Shown: piece after piece, positions 18,659-29,400 of the stretch
How the letters are laid out: every line of letters begins with the position of its first letter
How positions within the stretch are numbered: the first letter of the stretch is position 1
Assembly (NCBI GenBank): GCA_001970955.1
Contig: MPUH01000148.1
Span: 1 to 64,000 of the forward strand
Direction of reading: 5' to 3'
Length of the DNA stretch: 64,000 nt
From: Stentor coeruleus
Lineage: Eukaryota; Ciliophora; Heterotrichea; Heterotrichida; Stentoridae
Translations under genes and position numbers: made by a program
The notes under the pieces: generated by a model
Seen by the model: the letters and a program-made list of their open reading frames with translations, nothing else
Databases searched by the model: none
Told to the model about the DNA's origin: nothing

Positions 18659-19633
18659 ATGTCAGCCGTCAAAGTTGGAGTAACAGGTGCAGCCGGACAA
18701 ATCGGGTACTCAATCCTCCCAATGATCTGCTCAGGTCAAATGCTAGGTGCCGATACCAAGATTGATCTTGCTCTTCTTGATATCCCTCAATGTGAAGATG
18801 CTCTTCGTGGTGTTGCAATGGAAATCAGTGACTCAGCTTTCCCACTCCTCAACTCTCTAAAATACGGAAGTGATCCTCGTGAAATTCTTAGAGACCTCGA
18901 CATCATCATTTTCCTCGGAGGATTCCCACGCAAAGCAGGAATGGAACGTAAAGAGCTTCTTCAAAAAAACATGAACATCTTCAAAGAACAAGGAACTGCT
19001 CTTAATGAAGTTGGAAAACCAACAACTCTTTGTCTAGTTGTCGCTAATCCTGCTAATACAAATTGCTTAGTATTAGCTCATCATGCTCCTAATATCCCAA
19101 GAAAAAATTTCACTGCTATGACTAGACTTGATCATAATCGTGCTAGTTTCCAAATTGCTAATAGAGTTGGTGCTTTGACTGTTGATGTTAAAAATGTGGC
19201 TATTTGGGGAAATCATTCTTCAACTCAATATCCTGATGTTAACCATGGTACTGTTAGAGGTGGGGCAATTAGACCTGCTGTTAATGATGATGAATGGCTT
19301 AATGGAGATTTTATTTCATGTGTCCAGAAAAGAGGTGCTGCAATTATTGCTGCTAGAAAACTTTCTAGTGCTATGTCTGCTGCTAAAGCTGCTGTTGATC
19401 ATGTAAGAGATTGGTACCTTGGTACTAAAGATGGAGAATGGGTTTCTATGGCCGTACTTAGTGATGGTAGTTATGGTATTGATGCTGGATTGTGCTACTC
19501 ATTCCCTTGCACTTGTGTTAATCGTGAATGGCATATTGTTCAAGGATTAGATATCAATGAGTTCTCAAGAGATAAAATGAACCTTACAAAACAAGAACTT
19601 ACTGAAGAAAGAGATGAAGCCTTTTCAGCTTAA
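18659..19633 (+). CDS. MDH1: cytosolic malate dehydrogenase
   Basis: A 324-aa NAD-dependent malate dehydrogenase of the cytosolic type, converting malate and oxaloacetate in the malate-aspartate shuttle and the TCA-linked redox balance. The NAD loop is GAAGQIG (residues 10-16). Substrate arginines lie in GGFPRKAGMER (Arg91, Arg97). The catalytic pair is Asp158 in RLDHNRA and His186 in GNHSSTQ. The protein starts directly at the fold with no targeting peptide. The start context is TATATAAATG; it ends with TAA. The first third uses many C-ending codons (ATC, CTC, TTC), unlike the AT-ending codons of its neighbours, which suggests high expression. The gene has no intron. Confidence 0.96.
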   Translation: MSAVKVGVTGAAGQIGYSILPMICSGQMLGADTKIDLALLDIPQCEDALRGVAMEISDSAFPLLNSLKYGSDPREILRDLDIIIFLGGFPRKAGMERKELLQKNMNIFKEQGTALNEVGKPTTLCLVVANPANTNCLVLAHHAPNIPRKNFTAMTRLDHNRASFQIANRVGALTVDVKNVAIWGNHSSTQYPDVNHGTVRGGAIRPAVNDDEWLNGDFISCVQKRGAAIIAARKLSSAMSAAKAAVDHVRDWYLGTKDGEWVSMAVLSDGSYGIDAGLCYSFPCTCVNREWHIVQGLDINEFSRDKMNLTKQELTEERDEAFSA

Positions 19634-20234
19634 TTAAGATAGATTTCTTAGTTTATATATTATAGTTTGATTTGAATTTTTATGTTTTTTTGGTTTAGGT
19701 GTGTTTTTAATTGGTGGGATTTTGCCTGAGGGTGTTGCAGAGTTTATTGTTGGGTTAGAAGAAATATAGACTTTTTTGAATGGCAAGTGTGTGGTTTTGT
19801 ATATCCTACTGTAAGCGTAGGTTATACACTTTTACCACTTCCATCTTTCAATTTATAAACTACATGAGCTTTGATTTTGTTGTTAAAAATCGCTGTTTAT
19901 ATTGAAAGGTTGCTTCAGTAAACTTTTCAATGACGATATTTTCTTTTACGTAATTCAGTCAACTTATTTTTTTGCCTTATGGAATCTGATCCTAAGGAAA
20001 TTCAAATTCTATGAATTGGATGTAGACAAGCTAGAGTTAATAAAACTAAATTTCTGAAATATATCCCATTTATGAAAAAGTAAATTTTTAAATCAATACT
20101 TCTGATATAGTTAATCAAATATTAATATCCCACAATTAATGATGCATAGTTATAATTTGACTTAAAGTATAATATATGCAAGAATCTTAAATTTCATATA
20201 ATTTGCACTTCAAAAATAATTAACAAGTATTTAA
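19634..20234. other. intergenic, convergent 3' ends
   Basis: C-poor immediately 3' of the dehydrogenase gene. It contains a hairpin at 19799-19827, listed separately. No gene seen. Confidence 0.65.
19799..19827 (+). other. imperfect inverted repeat (hairpin)
   Basis: GTATATCCTAC and GTAGGTTATAC form an 11-bp stem with one T-T mismatch and a 7-nt loop, 165 bp 3' of the malate dehydrogenase stop. Its role is unknown; it could be a 3' processing element or chance. Confidence 0.4.
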
Positions 20235-21727
20235 TTAAAAAAACCCATAATGGCTAGTGCAAGAAAACACATAACGTCCACTCTCTCTTGAAAATGAATA
20301 CGGATGTTCACCTTTTCTCTGAGCTCTTTCTGTAATATTCTTCAATTTTATAACAAAATTTGGTTGATCTGTATTCCATGAGTTTTCAAATGTTAAAAAA
20401 TCTGCACTTAATTTATAAATGAAATTAAATGGTTGAGGCAATAAAATTTTTTCAAACCTAAACCCATCTTCTGGAATCATTTGGAAATTTCCTTGATATA
20501 AAACTAAGCTTGATGGTGATTTGTTAGCGTTATCTTGCCCGTTGTAAATTCTTTTGTATATATGGCAAACTTCATGAAGTAAACAAAAAAGTATTCTTGC
20601 CTCATTTATTTTGTCGACAGCACCGAATTTATAAGAATCTGATATAAAAATAAACTCGTATGTGCTAAAAGTATGTTTTAAATCAGGCATAAATGCAAAG
20701 AAATTTGTCGTATTTTTAATAACATGCTCAATGGCATAATTTANGAATTCATCTAACAATACTGAAAACCGTAAATTGTTAAATCAGGCATAAATGCAAA
20801 GAAATTTGTCGTATTTTTAATAACATGCTCAATGGCATAATTTATCATGCTCATTCCTTCTTGTAAAGTTTTAAAAGGGGCATCTCCTATTTGCAATGCT
20901 TCATCAATGAATTCCTTAAAAGCTTCTTTACAGGCTCTTGTATTTGTGATTGTTTTGAATAACTGTATATATTCATCTGATAATGGCTCAAGATTTGCTT
21001 TCATAAACTCGTTTACAAATCTTAAATTTATCGTCCCACTTGAGTTAATAACTGTTAGAAGATTTGTTTTTATGTAGATTTTTTTTTCAACAACTAAATT
21101 CTCAAAAGCTTCGAAATTTGAAAACCATATTTTAAGATAATCAATAAAATTTTTTGTAAGAGAATTTTCGACACATGAAAATTCACTTATTTTTATAGTG
21201 GAATTATTCATTAGACAAAAGTAAGCAAAATTTATAATGAAGTAATCATCATGCTTGATGTTATAGTAAGTTGATGCTATTTCTTCAAAGCTTAATTGTA
21301 AAAATGCATGATTTATTTTAACTGTTTCGATGTAAAGGTTTATTTCATAGTTTAGTGTTTCTGTTGGAAATTGCCCACTTTCGAGCTTACTCAAAATATT
21401 ATCGAAAAAGTTAAAGAATTCTTGTATCAAACTCATGACTTTATAGTTTTTCAAAAATGAGTCTTTTAAAATTTTTAACTGGATGGATAAAAAAGTTTCA
21501 TACATAAATCGAGGATAGAAATTTTCAACTTTAATATTGTCGATAAATTTTTCTATTGCGCTTGATAAAGGCCACTTTGGTAAGTCATTACACTGAAGGA
21601 ACTCAAAGATCACTTGTCTTAGGCTATGATTCCATATGATAGGGTTATCAACACTAGCACTCACTTCGAATAAGCGATCTTTTAAACTCTCAATTGTGTT
21701 AATTCGATCCAAATAAGATTGCTCCAT
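20235..21727 (-). CDS. HExxH protein of unknown function (interrupted by assembly overlap)
   Basis: After collapsing the duplicated 66 bp around the N at 20744, one continuous 463-aa frame results (949 + 443 bp). The N-terminal 300 aa is helical and unrecognised. The C-terminal part has LLHEVCHIYKR, a HExxH zinc-binding motif in a hydrophobic helix, followed about 35 aa later by PEDGFRFEKILL, resembling the E-G-x3-E third-ligand motif of ciliate and fungal metallopeptidase-like proteins. A zinc hydrolase is inferred but unproven; no prodomain or signal peptide is seen. The start context is TATATAAATG; it ends with TAA. The overlapping contig reads a different, short C-terminus from this point, probably a contig-end artefact. 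Confidence 0.75.
20678..20844. repeat. 66-bp duplication near N (assembly overlap)
   Basis: Positions 20678-20743 recur at 20779-20844. N is at 20744, and 34 bp of unrelated sequence lies between the N and the second copy, probably a ragged contig end. Confidence 0.8.
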
Positions 21728-22118
21728 TTATATACCCCCCATTTATTTATTATATCTTATAAGAAAAATAATGTTGTTTACAAGTCAAAGCTTTTATCTT
21801 TTATAAAACACAACTATTGATATTGATTTATTTGATAAAATGCATTGCAAACTTTTTATTATAGCAATTTGGTAAAATCTGCATTTTTTATAATTATTTT
21901 CCAATAAAATTCACTTTTCTCTAGCAAAATTATACATAATCTTTTAAGTAAACAAAATACCTATTTTCTTTACTTTATAAACATCAGGTACATCTATACT
22001 ATTTTTTCTGTCGCTATTAATATCATAATAAAATTTTACTTTTAATACAAAATAATCAGTATCTTAGTATCTATGAATACTATCCTGATCTAAAATAATA
22101 ATAAACTATATAATATAA
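21728..22118. other. intergenic
   Basis: AT-rich spacer between the 5' end of the HExxH gene and the 3' end of the next minus-strand gene. Nothing else seen. Confidence 0.6.
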
Positions 22119-22790
22119 CTAGAGCTTAGATCTAATTTTTTCTTCAATTAGCGCTGATTTCTTTTCAATTTCTAAGAAATTCGATTTGAGTTCATATATC
22201 TGACTACTAAGAGAGACAAGTATAGGGTCTTCAGCTTCATCATCAGATTTAAGAATTTCTGTGTTTAAGTTTTCTATAATACCTTTGTAGAAAACTTCTA
22301 CGTGAGTATTTTTATTTAGAAGTTCATTGTATTGAGCTTCTAATCGACGGTATCTAGTTCGATGATTTTTCAATTCTCTTTCAATTTCTTCGCATTTCTC
22401 AGATGGGACATAAGCTTTTATTGGGCTTGGGTACTTGTAATAATTCGGCTTAGGTGAGGATCTAATCTCAGCTTTTGGTTGATCTAAGCGAATGACATTC
22501 AAAATTTCTTCATCTTCAGGGGCTAAAATCGGAGGGTTTTTTTCCCAACTTGCTTCTGATCTTGTAATCGACCTATCACACACAAAGGTTTTTTCTGTCA
22601 CTTCTTCGGACTTTGTAATTAAATTAGCACTTGCTGCATTTTCTCTTGTAAGCTGTTCTTGTTTTTCTCTAAGCTTAGCCAGATAGCTACGAGACTTTGT
22701 AGTTTTCCCAGTATTTTTGATATGATTAACAGTTGCAGGCCTTATGTATATAGGAGATCTGGAAGCTGGTTTGTAAAATATTTTTGACAT
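22119..22790 (-). CDS. coiled-coil protein of unknown function
   Basis: A 223-aa protein. The first 110 aa is basic and Ser/Pro-rich (FYKPASRSPIYIRPA, SPIKAYVPSEK). Residues about 125-223 form a coiled coil (EEIERELKNHRTRYRRLEAQ, then LSSQIYELKSNFLEIEKKS). This resembles small basal-body or cortical proteins of ciliates in style only; no domain is recognised. The start follows CTACTAA; it ends with TAG. The region 5' of it is G-rich over C on the + strand, as for other minus-strand genes. Confidence 0.7.
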   Translation of the reverse strand: MSKIFYKPASRSPIYIRPATVNHIKNTGKTTKSRSYLAKLREKQEQLTRENAASANLITKSEEVTEKTFVCDRSITRSEASWEKNPPILAPEDEEILNVIRLDQPKAEIRSSPKPNYYKYPSPIKAYVPSEKCEEIERELKNHRTRYRRLEAQYNELLNKNTHVEVFYKGIIENLNTEILKSDDEAEDPILVSLSSQIYELKSNFLEIEKKSALIEEKIRSKL

Positions 22791-22988
22791 TTAGTAGCTT
22801 GATAATTATCTGGATAGCTATTGAAACATAACATGCGATTTTATGATTTGAAATAATGAGAAATTAGGATATGGTAGAAAGTTATATAGGGAAAATAATG
22901 AAGATAGTAAGGAAAATTTTAAACTTTTGATGAGGAGATTAAAAAATGTGTAATATTTTTTGATAGAGATTATATTTTGTGATATTAT

Positions 22989-23140
22989 TTATTGGTAGAT
23001 TTTTATTTATATATTGATAATGTATGATCAAAGGTAAAGAATGAAATAATAANCTTTAAGGTTTAGATTAATTACATTATTGGTAGATTTTTATTTATAT
23101 ATTGATAATGTATGATCAAAGGTAAAGAATGAAATAATAA
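22989..23140. repeat. 64-bp duplication near N (assembly overlap)
   Basis: Positions 22989-23052 recur at 23077-23140. N is at 23053, with a 23-bp non-shared spacer after it. Confidence 0.8.
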
Positions 23141-23675
23141 TCGCAAAGCCTAAAAAGCATCGCAACTCTATAATATTTTATCAGCCTTACAATAATTTAG
23201 AAATCCTACGTTTATAAATTATAAATTTTATTATAATTTATACTATAAAATCTTATACAGCCTGCTTGTTAATCCTATTTAAACTTTCTTTATAAGCCAC
23301 CTTTGATGTGTAATAAAAAACCCTTGTCTTTATAAAAACTTTCCTATTTCTTTTTTCCAAAAAACTATACTTTATTTGAAAAAAACTTATATTCATTATA
23401 AATTAAAAATCTACAAAACCCTTTGCCATAACCAAAAAATTCTTACTTAAATTCCTTCATCACAAGTATTTTAAGTAAACTTTCTATCGCTCTTTTGATT
23501 TTCAAGCTAATTTCTCATTTACTGTAAAATATCATTTAGCAATCAGCTCGATAATCTAAAATAATAAAACCTATTCAGCCTTATCAAAAATATCATAAAA
23601 ACATACTTTAAATCATGTAGTCATCCACAAATATTTTTACCCTTGACCCTTTTTAAAAGTATTTTCCTTTAAGTA

Positions 23676-23900
23676 TTGGAAAATCATAATTCTTCTCCCC
23701 CCAACAAACGGCCTAGAATATGTGAAAATAAAAAAATTTACATAAATCAGCCTGTTTTTTACATTTTTTCTTTATCAGAAGTATTTTTTTATAAAAGCGC
23801 AGTTATTGTATTTTTTCCCAAGTATGCAAACTATCAAAAAGATTCAAACTCTGATTGTATTTATATAAGTGGGTACTACATAAGTTTAATATCAATATAA
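23676..23900 (+). CDS. questionable small reading frame
   Basis: About 74 codons beginning ENHNSSPPNKRPRICENKK, without an ATG. A GTATTTTCCTTTAAG stretch just upstream (15 nt, but no A at position 10) could be an intron acceptor region. The flanks are G-poor before and C-poor after, as around real + genes, which is the main reason to keep it. No homologue is recognised. Confidence 0.25.
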   Translation: MENHNSSPPNKRPRICENKKIYINQPVFYIFSLSEVFFYKSAVIVFFPKYANYQKDSNSDCIYISGYYISLISI

Positions 23901-25279
23901 TTGAATAAGCTTTGAAAAAGATTTTTATAGTTTTCAAACAGATGTACGGGAAATTTTTATTTGAATTTCAAGATTGTTAAGGCAAGCTGGGAATATAATG
24001 CAAGAATAAGCTGCAGAAGTAGGAAAATAAGTTAAGTTTTTGGAACATCTGGAAAAATATAGGTACAAAAATTTTGAAAAAAATAAAATACAGCACAAGG
24101 ATATGTAAACTTAAAAATTTACATGAAATTCAAAATGATTAAAAGATTTAATTTAAAGTTAGAAAATTAAAAACGTGATACTTTGATTTGCAAAAACTAT
24201 AATATTACTTTTAACAGAATATCAATAATCTAAAACGCTAAAAAATCTATCAGTATCACCGAAATAAATTATCTGACCTTATCATTAGACTGAAGACAGA
24301 GTAAAATGATTCATTTCCTCGAAAACAAATCAATTTAACTAATACTTAAACGAACCTTTATACAAATAACAACTTTTCAAGACTCTTATTCATCCACATT
24401 TTTTAATTTCATATCTTAACCAAATCTTCCTATCATCCCCAAGCTTTAATAAAAACTTCTCTAAATTTCTTTCCCTAATTATCATCTCTAGTTTCCTTTA
24501 ATCATCTTCTCTCTTCTCATAATTTTCCTTTTTTTTTCAATAAAAACCCTTATACTTTTTTATCTATCTACCTAAAACTCATACTATAAATTACTTAATA
24601 AATATTACAATAAACTGAACTAATTTTCTAAATTTCTTGATCTTTGCATATAGGATTTACCATTCTATTAGCTAAATTAATAAACATGCTAAGCCATAAT
24701 CTTTCTTAAGATGACTCTGAGCATAAAGTTCTTATCTAAACTTGTTCTATAATAATCACTGTATAAGAAAAAATACAGAGATGATTTGCTTAGAACTTAG
24801 CCAAAGAAAATATAAAAATTTCTTCAAGCATTTTATGTAAAGTCCACTCCCTATGCCTATGAGCAGAATATGATTTTTAGGTTTTTTTTTATAGAAAATC
24901 ATTTTCCTATGAATAGACAAAGGTTTGTTTAATGTCTTATAGTGATAAGGTACACAAATTAAAGAAATCAGATAAGAATTCCCAAGAAAATAAAAAAGCT
25001 TTCAAAGTGGGGAATAAAAATGATACCTATCAAATCAAAGGTTTTTTAGTATATATCAGACTAAAAAGAATTTAAACAGGAAAAGAATACAACCAGGAGT
25101 GATAAAGACTTTGAAAAACTCAACAAAAATAATAGAAAAAATAACTGTTCACTAAGTCTTATATTGTCTATACACTAATTGTGATTGGCAATAATTTCGT
25201 CTTCATATCAGCTTAGATTATTTAGTTATCCTAAAAATGATACAATATAAAAAATTAATGGTGAATACTATATAATAAT

Positions 25280-25711
25280 ATGTTCTTAGTTCCTGGCTCA
25301 GAAGACCTCTGTGGCCAATCAGTCTTTACCAACATGAAATCCCTTTTAAATTATAACAAAGGGGACTGGCCTGTGTCTTTAATCCTACCATACCCCATCT
25401 ACTCCCCCTCACCAAAAGAAGAAAAATTGCCTAACATTTTCGAATCAGATCCTAAGAAAAAGAGCAAAAAAGTCACAGCTTGCCCTCATTTCCTAAGAAA
25501 ACATTACGCAAAAAACATGTGCAACAACTGTTATCACAAATTAGGTCGTGATAAGAATGCTTGGATTTGCGAGCATTTATCTAGAAAGCATTATGCGAAA
25601 GGATTATGTCAGACTTGTTACTTAAAAAATTATAATGACTCTAAACACTTGCAAGAAGTGTGAAATTGAAGTTTAGTATTAAACAAGGGCTTTTCTTGCA
25701 TATATATATAA
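25280..25711 (+). CDS. Cys/His tandem zinc-motif protein
   Basis: A 127-aa protein to the first TGA (25661-25663), or 143 aa if TGA is Trp and the frame runs to TAA at 25709-25711 through a second TGA. The C-terminal half has two copies of one motif: ACPHFLRKHYAKNMCNNCYH and ICEHLSRKHYAKGLCQTCYL, i.e. C-x-H-x3-KHYAK-x-[ML]-C-x2-C-Y. Each copy offers one His and three Cys or a second His as zinc ligands. The same motif opens the PLU-1/PHD protein at 57480. The N-terminal half (60 aa) is Pro-rich and unrecognised. It is probably a zinc-binding nuclear protein; function unknown. Confidence 0.75.
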
Positions 25712-26407
25712 TAGAAGCTGTTTCTTATAGTTTTAGTTTAAAATATGGTATTAAAATATGCATAGTTTTATAGTAAAGTTTTACTTGGTATTAGATTATA
25801 GATTTTTCAATAGTGATTTTGTTTTAATTTTTATTGAGGTTTTTGATTATAAGGATGATTTTTTTTTTATGAGGTTTTGGTTGCTATGTTAAAGAGAGAA
25901 GATGATAGGTTGATAATTGTATATGATTTGTGATGGATTAGGCTTGATGATGATTTTATAATTAGTAATTTGATGTTTTATTTATTAGAGATGTTGGGTG
26001 CAAAAATGTATAAATACAAATAATCCTAATTGCAAAAAGGATAGGAGGATGTGATATTGTGTATTAAAAGCGATTATATAAAAATAACAGATGAATTAAA
26101 TTATGTTTCAAATATAACTTATTATAAGTATGATTTGCTATTTTGTACAGTATAAAAATTATTAACTTTCATATCATTTTTCATAGAAAATAAGTTTTGG
26201 AAAAATTGTTCATAAAATTATCATAAAACACAAAGAAAATTCTACTATCCTAATCAATTCCCAAACTGAAAATCTATTTTAATCCATACAAAGCATTCTA
26301 CAATCAACCACTAATCAAAGCATCTTAATCCAAACATTTATTTCTACACTTCAAAAAATCTCACATCAACACATCCCAACCCATAATTTTCATACAAAAA
26401 ATCTTAA
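25712..26407. other. intergenic, convergent 3' ends
   Basis: Strongly C-poor to about 26160 (3' of the + gene), then G-poor from about 26220 (3' of the - gene). No gene seen. Confidence 0.7.
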
Positions 26408-29400
26408 TTAACTAACATAATTCTCCATAAACATCGTTTCCTTCTTCATATGAGTATCATTAATCTTCACATGTTTCGAAAATTCATCATAATTCTCAAA
26501 CCTTTCATCACAAATCCTACACAATTTCTCTATATTAAGCTCAGCAAATTCTTTCAAATAGCTTATCTCCAACCCTTTTAGCGCTTCAAAATCTTTTTTC
26601 CACATTTTTTCATTAAACGGTTCATATCTCATCATAGGTAATAAAAACTGTACTGGTGAATTACAACTTATATAGCTTCCTTGATCATCACTCCAGCCTA
26701 ATAAATGTTCTTGATTACAATTTTCCCATTTCTGAACTATATAATTTCTTTCAAGGAATTGTGAAAACCCAGTTGATTCTGTTTTATCAGTCTCAACAAG
26801 TGATCCATATGGTGCTCTTATAGAAAATTTTATAGGCTCTCCTGGTAATTGTTTGATTTTAGTTAATGGGCAAATGATTTGTTGACAAAAAGAACAGACT
26901 AAAAAGCATTCGGTTATTGATATTATTTCTACTTGGGTATGAAGTTCTGTTACATATGAGGTTTTTAAGGATTTTATTGTTGGAATATTAAAATAAAGAT
27001 ACGAAAGGTCTTCTGATAGGTTTAGAAGTTTTAATGGTGGGAGAAAACCATCGCTTTCCCAGGTGTCGGTTTCTGATACAAATTTGGGGCAATTCCAGTT
27101 GATGACTTTTTCCCAATTTGGGTATTGAGCTTTAATTGGAATCCTCTCTTTTCTAGAAAACTCAACTATGTCCTGGATGATTTCCATAGAAAATCCTGAG
27201 TTCTCGAAATAATCCAAATTGCTAACGAAACCTGATACTTTATTCCTCATATCATTTATCCATAACGCGTCTTCATGTGTATACAAATAAGCAAATTCTA
27301 TTCTTAAAGATGAATTTACTGTAAATCCTAAGTATCTTTTATTATAAGGGTCAGGTATATATGCAGCAGTTGGGGTAAAAATCAATATAATAGCATAAGG
27401 TAAAAATGTCCAAGGGGGGAGTACAGTTGAATTTTTTCCTAATAAGTACTTGTTTCGTTCTGAATACTCTGTGCAAACAAGACTAAGACTATTTGCTAAT
27501 GCATAATTTGTTGTAAAAAGGGAATAATTAACTGAGTCTTCTTCAATTTTGACAATTTCTCCTGTTATTATGTCCTTATGTTGTAGTTTGTATGGATATT
27601 CAAGTCTTTTTAAGAAATTTATTTCTATGCTTTTTCCTGTTCTTCGGTCACTGACATTGAAAATACTCCCTTCTTTTCGATATTCTGCGGGCACTCGGGA
27701 TATGTAGACTGGATTTGATTTCATGGATACTCTTCGGCCATTTTCTAATTGTTTCATGACTATCCATGCTAGGTTTAAGTATTTTCTTGTGTAGTTTCCT
27801 AGCCATAAACTCATTTTTAAAGTTTTATCATTGGTATTGTCAGGGTATTTGACTATTGCACAGGATCTTGCTATTGTTATAGATTCAGGTTGCTCTTTAT
27901 TGATTGAAAGCAAGCCTTTTATGTCATCTTCAGTAATTGTGGTAGGAAACTTGCTAATATACATGCTTTTATTATTTGGCAGCATATCGATTTCACGATT
28001 CCTCATGCGTTCATCAAAAATCTCATAACACGAAACAAGTATCCTATCACAAAACGCAGCCGCTATACAAAGTTTAAGACTAGGTTCTTGAGGTGTTTCC
28101 TTAAAATACCACGGATCAAGTTTCAAATCTAAAAACCTCTGTTTAATATCAATATAATTACTCAGCGCTTCTCTCAATGAATTCACTTCAAAATAATTTT
28201 TAGCACAAAATTTCCTCTCCGCCTGTGATGGTCTAACATTTCTCAAATGTCTATGCCCATGTTTAAACATTGTCATTTTAACTTCTTTACCGAATTTCTT
28301 ATACCAAACATCAAAAATATTTTTATGCATAATCAAATCACTATCTGAATCTTTAGCATAAATAAGCCTTTGCATATAAGTATAAGGGTGTTTTATAGAC
28401 TCCGAAGGTCTTAAAGCAGAGAAATTCGTCAAGATATTTTTTTCTAATGATATTATTGAAGCGATTTTCATAGCATCTTTAACACAATGGAAGAGAATTG
28501 AAAAAACACATAAACGAGTAACTCTTATATCATAAGGCATATCTGCATACATTCTTCCAAGTCTTGAGATTTTACCTGTTAGATTTATTGCACCCATTTC
28601 TTTAAGAAAATCTTCAGAACTGTTTATTTGCTCTAATGATGGTGGCTCAACAGTTTCTGCTAAGATAGACTTTGGGTCACTTATTTCCATAAGTTTAAGT
28701 TTGAGAATTATTTTGTCTAAGCATGAACGTTGCATTTCAGGACGAGGGTATTCTAATAACCCTTCATGAAATTCTGAAGTAATCATACGATAAACATTTC
28801 CTTCTGAAACTCTGCCACTTCTTCCTGCACGTTGTTGGGCTGTAGCTTTAGCGGCCCAAACTAGGATTAAAGATTCGTTCATGGTTTTTGGGTTAAAATA
28901 TACTTCTCGGCTACAACAGAAGTCAATGACGAAACTCACGTCAGGTAAAGTTATTGAACTTTCAGCTATGTTGGTTGAAAGAATAACTCTTCTACACCCT
29001 TCTTTTGGTGGTTTTAGAACTTTTATATGCTCTTTTTCGGGAATTGAAGAGTGCAACATGATAATATCTAAACTTTCAAAACAGTCACAAAAATAATCTT
29101 GGAGCATTTCAAACATTTGACTGATTTCTTGGATACCAGGAAGAAACACAAGGAAAGTTTCATTGTTTTTATTAGGTTCAGCTAGAAAATAGTATAAAAT
29201 TAGCCTTACAGCGACAGTGAAAATAACCTGGTCGATTTCTTCAGGGTCACTTTTTTGAATGTTTTTGAATATAAACTCAACATCGTAAAGGGAAATTTCT
29301 AAAGACTCTTTACTAGATTTCATCAAATAATCCATAACAATTTTTGAATTTATAAGGCTAAGGACATCTTTTATATAGTTTATATGGATTTTATACTTTC

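Larger units (their letters stand above)
22791..25279. other. long AT-rich intergenic stretch
   Basis: It contains an N-marked overlap at 22989-23140, a G-poor tract from about 23400 to 23675 leading to a questionable 74-codon frame, and a second G-poor tract at about 24340-24640. A 48-codon ATG frame at 24931 begins MSYSDKVHKLKKSDKNS, but nothing recognisable is encoded. Confidence 0.5.
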
